Below, piece by piece: positions 6,853 to 13,938 of a stretch of DNA of 13,938 bases; position 1 is the first letter of the stretch, and each line of letters starts with the position of its first letter. Under the pieces are notes generated by a model. The model had not been told where the DNA came from. It did not search any database and saw only the letters and a list, made by a program, of their open reading frames with translations. The DNA is from an uncultured bacterium (GTDB lineage Bacteria; Bacillota; Clostridia; Christensenellales; Borkfalkiaceae), in assembly GCA_934871445.1 (NCBI GenBank), contig CAKXBD010000045.1, positions 1 to 13,938 on the forward strand, read 5' to 3'. A program made the translations under genes and the position numbers.

Positions 6853-6894
6853 AAAATGAGGGAGTTTCAGAAATTTCTGAAACTCCCTCATTTT
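6853..6894 (+). terminator. Perfect 21+21 bp palindromic terminator between convergent genes
   Basis: Arms at 6853-6873 and 6874-6894 are perfect reverse complements centred on AAATTT. As RNA this gives a long stem with the GAGGGAG/CTCCCTC segment in its lower half and a small AT loop. Six T residues (6891-6896) follow on the plus strand, so it fits termination of the 201-residue gene. On the minus strand the T-tract is only four bases. The converging AraC gene's TGA stop (6888-6890) lies inside the right arm. Confidence 0.92.
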
Positions 6895-7871
6895 TTATTT
6901 CCAAAGGTATTGGAAGCTACCTGTATAGACGCGGAATCGTAATTTTCATAATGATGATCGATCGTGCTCTTGATAAAAGAACGCTTATAGTCCGAAGGCG
7001 GAAGTCCTACCACCTTTTTGAATTCGTAATTTAATTGATTTTTATTGGAAAATCCCACTTGCAGAGCGATTTGCTGAATGGGCAGGTTAGTATTGCGCAA
7101 AAGATTAGTCGCTCGTTGTACCCGTAGGGTATTGATGCTTTCGAGGATTGTTTGTCCCGTGTACTTTTTATATTGCCGCTGAAGATATGCTTTATTGATT
7201 CCGACAAAATCTGCGATTTGGTCCATCGTGATTTTTTGTCGAAAATTTTCTTGAATAAAATTGTTTGTCTTACGGATATAAGAGAGGGAACCGCCCGTCG
7301 TTTCAAGGCATTTGGAAATTTCTGTAAAGAGATTCAATTCTGCTATCGTAACGGCACAGGCTTGTTCGAGAGAAGAAATGCCGTCGGTCAACATTAAGAC
7401 CAATTCCTTGAAAGTACTGTCTACCTGGTGCGTATCGTTGACCACTGCGTATCCGTCGTTGCTCAATGAAATCCTTCGAAAATTGGTTTCGGTAAACAGA
7501 GCAGCAAAATCGACTTTCAAAACAGAATTAACGTTATAGGGATTGTATTCGTCAAATTCCCGTGGATTAAATTCTATATTATAAATAACGGCGGAGGTAT
7601 GAGGAGAAATGATGATTCGATGAAAGGTAAAACCATCGAGAATAATGATTTGTCCGGGGCGAATTGAAAAGGTTTTCAACTTAGGGGATTCGTTTTCTTT
7701 GAAAATCTCTAAGGTAAAACTGCCCGAATGTGAATACATGATTTCAAAATATTGGTGTTGATGCATGCCCATGCCCTCAAACATATCATCAAAGGTCTTC
7801 ATGTAATAAGATACGGGCTCCAAAGTATAATTTTGTAAATCTTTGAGTTTTAAGGCTTTTGAAACATCCAT
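6888..7871 (-). CDS. AraC-family transcriptional regulator of the LamG/solute-binding locus
   Basis: A complete 327-residue predicted transcription factor. The N-terminal part (about 20-110) is a cupin-like sensor, with the His-rich MHQHQYFEIMY (36-46) and a second strand group ending in GQIIILDGFTFHRI (73-86), as in sugar-responsive AraC proteins. The DNA-binding region lies at about 197-297: the first helix-turn-helix around 214-235 (ITMDQIADFVGINKAYL) and the second around 264-285 (PIQQIALQVGFSNKNQLNYEF). It closes with the family signature region GLPPSDYKRS (289-298). A tail of about 30 residues follows the domain, longer than usual. A modest GGGGA ribosome site lies 7 bases before the ATG. 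It is transcribed divergently from the surface-protein operon and probably controls it. Its stop codon sits in the shared terminator stem. Confidence 0.94.
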   Translation of the reverse strand: MDVSKALKLKDLQNYTLEPVSYYMKTFDDMFEGMGMHQHQYFEIMYSHSGSFTLEIFKENESPKLKTFSIRPGQIIILDGFTFHRIIISPHTSAVIYNIEFNPREFDEYNPYNVNSVLKVDFAALFTETNFRRISLSNDGYAVVNDTHQVDSTFKELVLMLTDGISSLEQACAVTIAELNLFTEISKCLETTGGSLSYIRKTNNFIQENFRQKITMDQIADFVGINKAYLQRQYKKYTGQTILESINTLRVQRATNLLRNTNLPIQQIALQVGFSNKNQLNYEFKKVVGLPPSDYKRSFIKSTIDHHYENYDSASIQVASNTFGNKK

Positions 7872-7902
7872 TTTTATTCCCCGCTTTTTATATTCTTAAT
7901 CT

Positions 7903-7931
7903 ATTATCACATACAATTTCAAAAAAGTCAA
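7903..7931 (-). promoter_or_regulatory. Promoter of the right AraC gene
   Basis: Read on the minus strand: TTGACT (7926-7931), a 17-bp spacer, then GATAAT (7903-7908) preceded by TGT, an extended -10. The -35 box overlaps the left arm of the AAAAAAGTCA inverted repeat, consistent with autoregulation. Confidence 0.75.
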
Positions 7932-7973
7932 GTGAAAAAAATCAAACTAAAAGATCGAAATAGTGACTTTTTT
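7921..7973. promoter_or_regulatory. Candidate operator: inverted repeat AAAAAAGTCA / TGACTTTTTT
   Basis: Perfect 10-bp arms at 7921-7930 and 7964-7973 are separated by 33 bases, with centres 43 bp apart (about four helical turns). The left arm covers the AraC gene's -35 box and the right arm lies 13 bases upstream of the operon's -35 box. That arrangement fits one regulator acting on both promoters. Binding is inferred, and poly-A runs inflate the match. Confidence 0.45.
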
Positions 7974-7986
7974 TGGGATTTCCCTA

Positions 7987-8015
7987 TTGACAGATAGCGG
8001 ATATGGGATTATAAT
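7987..8015 (+). promoter_or_regulatory. Consensus sigma-A promoter of the LamG/solute-binding operon
   Basis: TTGACA (7987-7992), a 17-bp spacer and TATAAT (8010-8015) match the consensus exactly. The predicted start near 8022 leaves a leader of about 200 nt before the first gene, long enough to hold the three inverted repeats at 8102-8192. A core this strong suggests that control is by repression or within the leader. Confidence 0.85.
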
Positions 8016-8101
8016 GAAATTACAAATAACGAATAAAAAGAAAAAATAAACGACGAAATTTTACATTTTTTAACATTTTTGAGTATGGATTGACGAAAGA
8101 A

Positions 8102-8121
8102 AAACAGGGCCGGCCCTGTTT
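8102..8121. repeat. Leader inverted repeat 1 (20-bp perfect palindrome)
   Basis: AAACAGGGCC (8102-8111) is followed directly by its reverse complement (8112-8121), centred on GGCCGGCC. As RNA it would give an 8-bp stem with a CCGG loop. On the minus strand a T5CT3 run follows it, so it could also stop leftward transcription. It shares three bases with repeat 2. Confidence 0.75.
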
Positions 8122-8145
8122 ACGTAATACAGCGTATTACGTAAA
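8119..8145. repeat. Leader inverted repeat 2 (12-bp perfect arms, 3-base loop)
   Basis: TTTACGTAATAC (8119-8130) and GTATTACGTAAA (8134-8145) are perfect reverse complements around AGC. It may be an operator dyad in DNA or a hairpin in the leader RNA. No T-tract follows on the plus strand, so it is not a forward terminator. Confidence 0.75.
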
Positions 8146-8166
8146 AAAATATTTACTCGGAAAATA

Positions 8167-8192
8167 GCCCTCAAAAACTCCGTTTTGAGGGC
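8167..8192 (+). repeat. Leader inverted repeat 3 (hairpin just upstream of the ribosome binding site)
   Basis: GCCCTCAAAA (8167-8176) and TTTTGAGGGC (8183-8192) flank a 6-base loop, ACTCCG. It ends 15 bases before AAGGAGG (8208-8214) and is followed by an A-rich stretch rather than T residues, so it is not an intrinsic terminator. It could shield the message from nucleases or influence translation of the surface protein. Confidence 0.75.
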
Positions 8193-8222
8193 AAAGAATA
8201 AAAATTTAAGGAGGAATGTGAT

Positions 8223-10244
8223 ATGTTCACAATATTTTCAACGAAGCGAAAGAGTCTGTTGGCCGTGACCTGCGCTTTGGCGCTTGCATTGGGAGCTGTG
8301 GGAGGAGGCTTAGCCGTGTCGGCAAATGCAGAAGGCGAAACCGCCGAAGTCACTCCGATTATCCCTCTCGCAAAATACGAGTTTTTAGACGCGGAAAATC
8401 CCGGAAAAGATTCTATGGGAAATTACGACCTTTCCCTGCGAGTGGCTGACGGGAAAGAGACCGGAAAGGTAACAGTCAAGGATGGGGTGGCTTCGTTTGA
8501 CGGGTCGGCCGGCTTGATTGCCACAAACGATATTTCCGAAGATGTAACTTCCTTTACGCTTTATTTTGAATTACAGCAAACCGCTCTTCCGGGCAATTGG
8601 GCTTCTCCCATAGGATTCGGCTGGAATGATTGGAATCCTACAAAATGGGCGACGTTCCAATTTTCAGGAAACAGTGACCTTTTAAGATTCTCCTCTGCAA
8701 GCGCTTTAATTAACGATGGCTCTGGAAATGTCAGTAACGTAGACGGACATGGCAACGCTTTTTGGGGACATGAAATCGGGAATGTCGGAAGTGAATATCA
8801 CAAGGTGGCGCTTACGGTAGATTTGGACGGAAAAATTATTGTCTACCTTGACGGAAACGCAAGTGCCAATTATGCTTTCGAGACTCCCGAAGGCTTTAAT
8901 CTCAAAGACTCGAATATGCGTTTTGCTATGGGCGGCGAAAGCTGTTGGGGTAATCTTTATAATGCTTTTACAGGAAATCTTAAAAACGTATGCTTTTATG
9001 ATTTTGCATTGAATGCAGAACAAATAAAAACACTTGGGGCAGACTATTCGCTCGATACCGGAGATTTAGGAACCACTGCCTATCTGGAAAGTGTGGATTC
9101 CTCTACCCTGACCTTTGAAAACGATAAAGTAACAGTTGAAACCCTCTATGAGGAAATGAGCCAGGAGCAAATGCTTGCCTGTATGGGGAATGCGACGGTC
9201 AAGGGAACTTTATCCGATAAATCGGAGAAAAAACTTCCCGTCATCTGGACGAGCGTGAAGGAAACCGATGACGGTTGGAAAGCTCATGGACATGTTCAAA
9301 ATGCAGGTCTCGGACTTCCCTCCCTTGTAGAAAGAACGGAAATCGTCCAGAACGTCGAGGTCAAAACTGCTCAATCTGTTACAGTCGCTTCCGATATTAA
9401 AAACGGTACCGTTACTCTCTCTCCCGATTACGGCGTTACTGGGGATATCATTACCATTACGCCCATTCCCGCGGAACACTATGAAATTGATACGGTGACC
9501 GTCGATGGGGAGGCAATAGAACCGACGGACGGAAAATATACCTTTACGATTGGAAATAAAGACGTTACGGTGAGCGCAACGTTCAAACAGAAGGTATATA
9601 AGGTCTGTGTAGGAGAAGGGGTAGAACATGGAACGATTACGTTCAGTGCTAACGAAGGAGTAATTGATACCGAAATAGAAGTGACTGCTACGCCCGACGA
9701 GCATTATGTCCTTTCAAAACTTTTTGTAAACGATAAAGAACTTACTCGTTCGGAAGGAAAATATACCTTTAAGATAACGGGAGATATGACGGTGACCGCA
9801 GAATTCAATGAGGCTGTTTATTCGATAGACTGCTTCGTGAATGGAGGAAACGGTACCGCAGAGGCGGATAAAGCATCTGCAAAGGCGGGGGAAACTGTCA
9901 CGATTGACGTTACTCCGGCGGAAGGATATACAGTCGATGCCGTTATGGTAAACGGCACAGCACTCGAAGCAAAGGACGGTGTTTACAGCTTTGTTGTGGA
10001 CGACGATTCGGAAATAGAGGTCACTTTCAAATCAACAGCGCCTTCTCCTGACTCGTCCTCGTCCGGTTCCGCTCAGGATTCCACGGAGCCCGATTCTTCC
10101 AGCACCAGTGTTTCAAAGCCGGATTCTTCCTCCGGCGCGGACAATGGCGGGACCGGTTGCGGGAGTATGATCGGGATTTCTGCCGGAATCGCGTTCCTGT
10201 CCATCGGGGCTGCGATACTTATCAAAAAGAGAAAACACGATTAA
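8223..10244 (+). CDS. Membrane-anchored surface protein: LamG-like, Ig-like and three tandem repeat domains
   Basis: A 673-residue predicted exported protein. A signal peptide spans about 1-36 (basic start, hydrophobic core 11-32, likely cut after SANA). Residues about 47-276 resemble a LamG/concanavalin-like sugar-binding sandwich, with KYEFLD (51-56), IIVYLDGN (205-212) and the closing KNVCFYDFALNAEQI (254-268). Residues about 290-385 resemble a bacterial Ig-like module (VKGTLSDKSEKKLPVIW). Three related repeats of about 70 residues follow, at about 386-455, 459-529 and 533-603, each ending in a strand such as VTVSATF, MTVTAEF or IEVTF. A Ser/Pro/Asp-rich stalk (604-640), GCGS (645-648), a membrane helix (about 649-667) and KKRKHD form the anchor; there is no LPXTG. 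AAGGAGG lies 8 bases before the ATG. It probably binds glycan at the cell surface; no catalytic residues are evident. It is the first gene of the operon. Confidence 0.88.
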   Translation: MFTIFSTKRKSLLAVTCALALALGAVGGGLAVSANAEGETAEVTPIIPLAKYEFLDAENPGKDSMGNYDLSLRVADGKETGKVTVKDGVASFDGSAGLIATNDISEDVTSFTLYFELQQTALPGNWASPIGFGWNDWNPTKWATFQFSGNSDLLRFSSASALINDGSGNVSNVDGHGNAFWGHEIGNVGSEYHKVALTVDLDGKIIVYLDGNASANYAFETPEGFNLKDSNMRFAMGGESCWGNLYNAFTGNLKNVCFYDFALNAEQIKTLGADYSLDTGDLGTTAYLESVDSSTLTFENDKVTVETLYEEMSQEQMLACMGNATVKGTLSDKSEKKLPVIWTSVKETDDGWKAHGHVQNAGLGLPSLVERTEIVQNVEVKTAQSVTVASDIKNGTVTLSPDYGVTGDIITITPIPAEHYEIDTVTVDGEAIEPTDGKYTFTIGNKDVTVSATFKQKVYKVCVGEGVEHGTITFSANEGVIDTEIEVTATPDEHYVLSKLFVNDKELTRSEGKYTFKITGDMTVTAEFNEAVYSIDCFVNGGNGTAEADKASAKAGETVTIDVTPAEGYTVDAVMVNGTALEAKDGVYSFVVDDDSEIEVTFKSTAPSPDSSSSGSAQDSTEPDSSSTSVSKPDSSSGADNGGTGCGSMIGISAGIAFLSIGAAILIKKRKHD

Positions 10245-10487
10245 AGAGCAAAATAGACGCATAAGAGGGTCGGAAAGCTGGAAGCAAGAAGTCCAATAAA
10301 AATGGGACATGAACAAAACTGACTCAAAAACAGCAAGAAATATGGCGGCAGGCCGATGAGAAAAAGGCTGATTTTCCGTCCGTGAAAGATTTCGCCGAGT
10401 GGATTCCGGCAGCATGGACGAAACAATTTGTATAAGGACCGGATTTTATAAATACGGTTTGAAAATAAAACAATGGAGGTTTACTAT
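10245..10487. other. Intergenic stretch with a 40-codon open remnant
   Basis: This 243-base gap has no clear terminator or promoter, so the solute-binding gene may be co-transcribed with the upstream surface gene. From 10313 to 10435 a plus-strand frame of 40 codons plus TAA reads like natural protein (for example FPSVKDFAEWIPAAW), but it begins directly after a TGA and has no ATG. It may be a gene remnant or chance. Confidence 0.4.
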
Positions 10488-12278
10488 ATGCAGGTATTCA
10501 AAAGAATACTGGCTTTGGGATTATGTGGAATTGCGGCGATAGCATTTGCAGCTTGCGGAAACCACGGAACCAGTGCGGATTGGGGCAACTACGATTCCGT
10601 CTCCGACGGTGGCGCATGGAATGATACGGAGGATGAGAACGTAAAGGAAATCACCGTATTCAAAAACGATTGGGCTGCGTTCAATAATGCACGCCAGGCA
10701 AATTCGCCCGTCTATCAAAGAATTAAAGAAGAACTTGGCTGCGATGTCGTGGCGATGAACAGCTCCGGAGCGAATTGGCAACAGCAGCTTGTACTCTTAC
10801 AGGCAGATCAGGATTTGCCGGACATCTTTTTGACGGAAGGCCCCGGGGCGCCCGATTTTTTCAGCAAACTCATCGATAACGGCGACATTATCGCTATTTC
10901 CGATTGGGTGACGGAGGAGACTTATCCGAATATTTACAGACACATGCAGGAATTTTCCTATATGCGCTCCAATATCTCTTACGCAAAGGGCAAGTCATGG
11001 TTTATTCCTTCTTCTTGGCACAATGAAAAGTCGCTGTATGTACGTCAGGACTGGATAGATAATCTCAATGCGAAATTAGCGGATATTCTCATCAAGGACG
11101 GCGTTATCTCCTCGGAAGGAGAGCTTACGGCGGAATTGCGTACGAAATGGGAATTTAAGGCGCCCGAAACCCTTTTGGATTTCTATCGTCTCGCTCGTGC
11201 CTTTACGATTTATGATCCCGATAATAACGGGCAAGACGATACCTTCGGATATATGTCGGAATCGAACAAAGATTTCGATGCTTGGATTTATATGGCGTTC
11301 GATACGGGTTGGGATCAATTCGTCGAGGACGAAGAAACGGGAAAATATACGCACAGCGATATTACCGACGGGGCCATGTATGCGACTTCTTTTATCGCGC
11401 GCATGATTACAGACGGATATATGTCTCAGGATTCCCTGACGGCGGACAACGGTACCAAGCAGGACAGATTTACACAAGGAAAAGCGGGCATGATGTATGC
11501 GCATAACTGGCTGAATAATTTCGTGTCCGGGATTATGGCTGTGGAAAAATGTTCCTTAGAGGAAGCTACCGCGAAAATTACTATGTGCGATCCTCCCGCA
11601 GGCAAAAATGGTACATGGAATGGCGCAGGAGAAGAGGGATATTGGCAGGGGTTCTGTATCAACGCCAAAAACAGCAATTCCCGTATCCGCAAATGTCTCG
11701 AATTGTATGATTTTCTCCTCAGCGACGAAGGGTATGAGCTCCTTCAATACGGCGTAGAGGACGTACACTATGCAGAGTCCACGGACGGAACGAAATCCAA
11801 CCTTTTGGAGAAGAACGAAGAAGGATTCTATAAGACCATCGTCACAGAGGACCCCGCTACACTCCTCTATGCGCTCGTAGATTGGACGATGCACTACAAA
11901 GTGACTACCTGTACGAATGCGGAAATTATTTGCGCCCGCGAAGAACGTTCGGAAGCGAACTCGTACTTTTCCGATTATCCGGCTTTGCAGACAGAGGCGG
12001 GCATAGAGTACCTTACCGACTGTCACGATTTCTTCTTAGAGACGATTGCCGTGCTCGAAAAAAATGAGAAAAATCTCTATTGGAACCCGAGCAGCTGGAC
12101 CTATGACGCAAAGACTTTTGATTGGGATGACCTCTACATTGTGTCAAAGACCTTTGAAAATAAGTGGAAGTCTTTTGTCAGCGACTACCTTGAAGATTAC
12201 GGCGGTGAGGACGTAATATCCGAATATAACGCCTATATTGACGGCGGATTTGCCGTAAAGGCGGACGGAAGTAAATAA
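10488..12278 (+). CDS. Extracellular solute-binding lipoprotein of a carbohydrate ABC transporter
   Basis: A 596-residue lipoprotein of the LplA/YtcQ type, which captures oligosaccharides outside the membrane and passes them to an ABC permease. The start at 10488 is chosen over an in-frame ATG at 10473 because GGAGG (10475-10479) then sits 8 bases upstream. It gives a lipoprotein signal with basic K5/R6, a hydrophobic core and lipobox AFAAC, cysteine 23 becoming the lipidated N-terminus. An acidic, Ser/Gly-rich linker (24-52) precedes the binding fold. Family features are LPDIFLTEG (110-118), YVRQDWIDNL (184-193) and the Ca-loop-like DPDNNGQDDTFGY (243-255). The protein is Trp- and Tyr-rich throughout, as in sugar binders. 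It lies between two LamG genes; the stop is followed after 44 bases by the next gene with no terminator. No permease or ATPase gene is present in the window. Confidence 0.93.
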   Translation: MQVFKRILALGLCGIAAIAFAACGNHGTSADWGNYDSVSDGGAWNDTEDENVKEITVFKNDWAAFNNARQANSPVYQRIKEELGCDVVAMNSSGANWQQQLVLLQADQDLPDIFLTEGPGAPDFFSKLIDNGDIIAISDWVTEETYPNIYRHMQEFSYMRSNISYAKGKSWFIPSSWHNEKSLYVRQDWIDNLNAKLADILIKDGVISSEGELTAELRTKWEFKAPETLLDFYRLARAFTIYDPDNNGQDDTFGYMSESNKDFDAWIYMAFDTGWDQFVEDEETGKYTHSDITDGAMYATSFIARMITDGYMSQDSLTADNGTKQDRFTQGKAGMMYAHNWLNNFVSGIMAVEKCSLEEATAKITMCDPPAGKNGTWNGAGEEGYWQGFCINAKNSNSRIRKCLELYDFLLSDEGYELLQYGVEDVHYAESTDGTKSNLLEKNEEGFYKTIVTEDPATLLYALVDWTMHYKVTTCTNAEIICAREERSEANSYFSDYPALQTEAGIEYLTDCHDFFLETIAVLEKNEKNLYWNPSSWTYDAKTFDWDDLYIVSKTFENKWKSFVSDYLEDYGGEDVISEYNAYIDGGFAVKADGSK

Positions 12279-12322
12279 ATGCTTCCCGGATATTGAAAAT
12301 TTGAGATAAGGAGATAAATGAC

Positions 12323-13938
12323 ATGAAAAAAATTTTAAGTCTGGGACTTACACTTGCACTGTTTGCGGGTGGTATGACGCTGGGAAGCGCGCCGTTCGTT
12401 TCCGCAACGGCAGAAACGGAGGACATTATTCAACCCATGGCCCTCTATGAATTTGAGGACGAGACAAAGCCCGGTCAAGATACTTCCGGAAATGGGTTTG
12501 ATCTCAAAGTATTGAATACCTCTCAAAATGGAGATGAAGCCATACAAATTAAAGAAGATACGGACGGGGAAAAATATGTCTCCCTTGTCAGTGACCGTAA
12601 TGCCGAGGACAAAGGCGGAAAAACGGGAGCTTGTTTATATGCTCCGCAACTCGGCAATTCCGGAATGGATTTTTCCGACCTCATCAGAGAGTCCTATACA
12701 GTGTCTATTACTTTCCGCAGGGATAACTCTAAATATCAGGGCGATCATTATATGCTTGCGGTAGGGCGGTATAACGACGCTTTCCAAATCACTCCTTGGA
12801 AAAATGGGGTGGAAATCCAAGTCAACAATATGGATATGGCACCCGGTGCAAATAATGATGAAAAACAACAATGGTTGGAAAAAAATCTCGCTTTTTATAC
12901 GGTCGATACGTCGAATTGGACTACTGTCACAGTTAGTACAGACGCAGTGAAGAATGCAGCTACTATCTATATTAACGGTGAAGCGGCAGGAGATCCCATA
13001 CAACTTTCGGATACATTTTTCTCTTGGCGTTCTGACCCCTACGCTTTTACGTTGGGCGCACAGTGCCAGATAACGGGAAATGCAGCAACATGTTATGCAA
13101 CCGCGGACATTAAAGAGTGCAGAGTTTATGACAGTGCGCTTTCCGAAACAAATGTTAAACGTTTGGTCGAAGGAGAAGAGGCTATCGCTGAGGAGAGCGG
13201 AACGTATATTACCTCGGTTACGTCCGTAGATACAGCTGCGCTCGACCTGTTGGCCACAGATGTCAATACCGTGGACGTCATCATGAACGAAACTTTGCCC
13301 AAGACGACAAAGGCCTCACTTTCTAACGGCACAGAAATCAATGTGAATATTCTTTGGTATATGGTTTCCGAAACGGAAATCAACGGTTTTATCTCCACGC
13401 CGTATGCTAAGACAGAGCAACTTATTTTGGAAGCGGAATACGGTTATACCGTTCGTTTCGATTATGATGAAACTCTCGTTCGCGTTTCGCAAATCAAATT
13501 GGACGGAAACGCTTATACGCCCGGTACTCCCATCGATGCAGAATTGCATAATTTGACCTTCAAGGTAACAGTGCTCGACAAATACAGCGCCATAGACGCC
13601 GTCTCATACCTGGATATGGAATGGCCGCCTGAAAATGAGGCGGGAGATGAATACTACATAGAGCTTGCAGGCGGAGCAGAAGTTATTATCGAGGCCTCGG
13701 CAGAAGAATTTACCGTCACTTATTATGATGGAGATTCCAAGCTCGGAACAAGTAAATATACCCATAACGGAGATGAGACGTTGAAATCGTTCGATAAAGA
13801 GGGATATACTTTTGATGGCTGGTACACTAAGAAAAAAGGTGGCAAGAAGTATTCTGCTTCTACTATCATTACCAAGAAGCAGAAACTATATCCGCATTGG
13901 TTAAAGAAGTACAAAATCAACACTAACTATTTTTTACC
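12323..13938 (+). CDS. Second LamG/Ig-like/InlB-repeat surface protein (3' end beyond window)
   Basis: The frame is open from the ATG at 12323 to the window end, giving 538 complete codons. A signal peptide covers about 1-30 (likely cut after SATA). Residues about 39-285 resemble a LamG-like domain and align with the upstream surface protein: ALYEFEDETKPGQDTSGN (40-57) against AKYEFLDAENPGKDSMGN, and the closing CRVYDSALSETNV (266-278). Residues about 295-380 resemble the same Ig-like module (ASLSNGTEINVNILW). Residues about 463-526 form an InlB/Listeria-Bacteroides-type repeat, with YYDGDSKLG, KEGYTFDGWYT and KLYPHW. AAGGAGAT lies about 8 bases before the ATG. More repeats and an anchor are expected beyond the edge. 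It is probably a glycan- or host-binding surface protein, co-transcribed with the solute-binding gene 44 bases upstream. Confidence 0.9.
   Translation, partial: MKKILSLGLTLALFAGGMTLGSAPFVSATAETEDIIQPMALYEFEDETKPGQDTSGNGFDLKVLNTSQNGDEAIQIKEDTDGEKYVSLVSDRNAEDKGGKTGACLYAPQLGNSGMDFSDLIRESYTVSITFRRDNSKYQGDHYMLAVGRYNDAFQITPWKNGVEIQVNNMDMAPGANNDEKQQWLEKNLAFYTVDTSNWTTVTVSTDAVKNAATIYINGEAAGDPIQLSDTFFSWRSDPYAFTLGAQCQITGNAATCYATADIKECRVYDSALSETNVKRLVEGEEAIAEESGTYITSVTSVDTAALDLLATDVNTVDVIMNETLPKTTKASLSNGTEINVNILWYMVSETEINGFISTPYAKTEQLILEAEYGYTVRFDYDETLVRVSQIKLDGNAYTPGTPIDAELHNLTFKVTVLDKYSAIDAVSYLDMEWPPENEAGDEYYIELAGGAEVIIEASAEEFTVTYYDGDSKLGTSKYTHNGDETLKSFDKEGYTFDGWYTKKKGGKKYSASTIITKKQKLYPHWLKKYKINTNYFL

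Noticed and set aside
8102..8145. Forward intrinsic terminator in the operon leader
   Set aside because: The dyads are followed by A-rich sequence, not T residues, on the plus strand, so attenuation by a standard terminator hairpin is not supported.
8102..8192. CRISPR array or mobile-element ends
   Set aside because: The three dyads have different sequences and no regular repeat-spacer pattern; there is no transposase or target-site duplication nearby.
10241..10426. Minus-strand frame encoding a hydrophobic 61-residue peptide in the intergenic gap
   Set aside because: The Phe/Leu richness is expected from the antisense of a Lys/Glu-coding, A-rich stretch, and there is no supporting ribosome site.
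10428..10452. Promoter for the solute-binding gene (TTGTAT ... TATAAA)
   Set aside because: The spacer is only 13 bp, too short for a sigma-A promoter, and both hexamers are imperfect.

Overview
The window looks like chromosomal DNA from a Gram-positive, low-to-moderate-GC anaerobe of the class Clostridia, probably a gut member. The evidence is strong AAGGAG-type ribosome binding sites, sigma-A promoters with TATAAT boxes, a lipoprotein solute-binding protein of the LplA/YtcQ type, and surface proteins with a Ser-rich stalk ending in a Gly-Cys-Gly motif, one membrane segment and a basic tail. An uncultured Christensenellales/Borkfalkiaceae-like host is a guess from general resemblance only. 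I see no rRNA, tRNA, CRISPR array, insertion sequence or phage gene.

Left block (1-4410): an AraC-family regulator, cut by the window edge, is divergent from a three-gene operon. The operon encodes a ROK-type sugar kinase, glucosamine-6-phosphate deaminase (nagB) and N-acetylglucosamine-6-phosphate deacetylase (nagA). Together these would take intracellular GlcNAc to GlcNAc-6-P, GlcN-6-P and then fructose-6-P plus ammonia. The 178-base divergent gap holds a promoter in each direction and AT-rich repeats placed as expected for AraC-type control. A perfect 14-bp hairpin terminator closes the operon.

Middle block (4477-6894): a YtcJ-like metal-dependent amidohydrolase on the minus strand is divergent from a 201-residue protein of unknown function. 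That protein appears to be an internal duplication of a small beta-rich domain. It is driven by a near-perfect extended -10 promoter with a leader of only about 13 nt. A perfect 21+21 bp palindrome terminates it and overlaps the stop codon of the converging gene.

Right block (6888-13938): a second AraC-family regulator is divergent from what looks like a surface glycan-acquisition locus. The locus encodes a signal-peptide LamG-like/Ig-like/repeat protein with a C-terminal membrane anchor, a lipoprotein sugar-binding protein, and a second paralogous LamG/Ig-like/InlB-repeat protein that runs off the window. A consensus TTGACA-17-TATAAT promoter precedes a leader of about 200 nt. The leader carries three consecutive perfect inverted repeats, the most unusual non-coding structure in the window. 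An inverted repeat of AAAAAAGTCA overlaps the regulator's -35 box and lies just upstream of the operon's -35 box, which makes it a good operator candidate. Transporter permeases are not in the window and may lie downstream.

A plausible reading is that surface LamG proteins capture an amino-sugar-containing glycan, the lipoprotein and an ABC transporter import fragments, and the nag operon degrades the GlcNAc. Only the individual gene calls are well supported. The functional link between the two blocks is inference.
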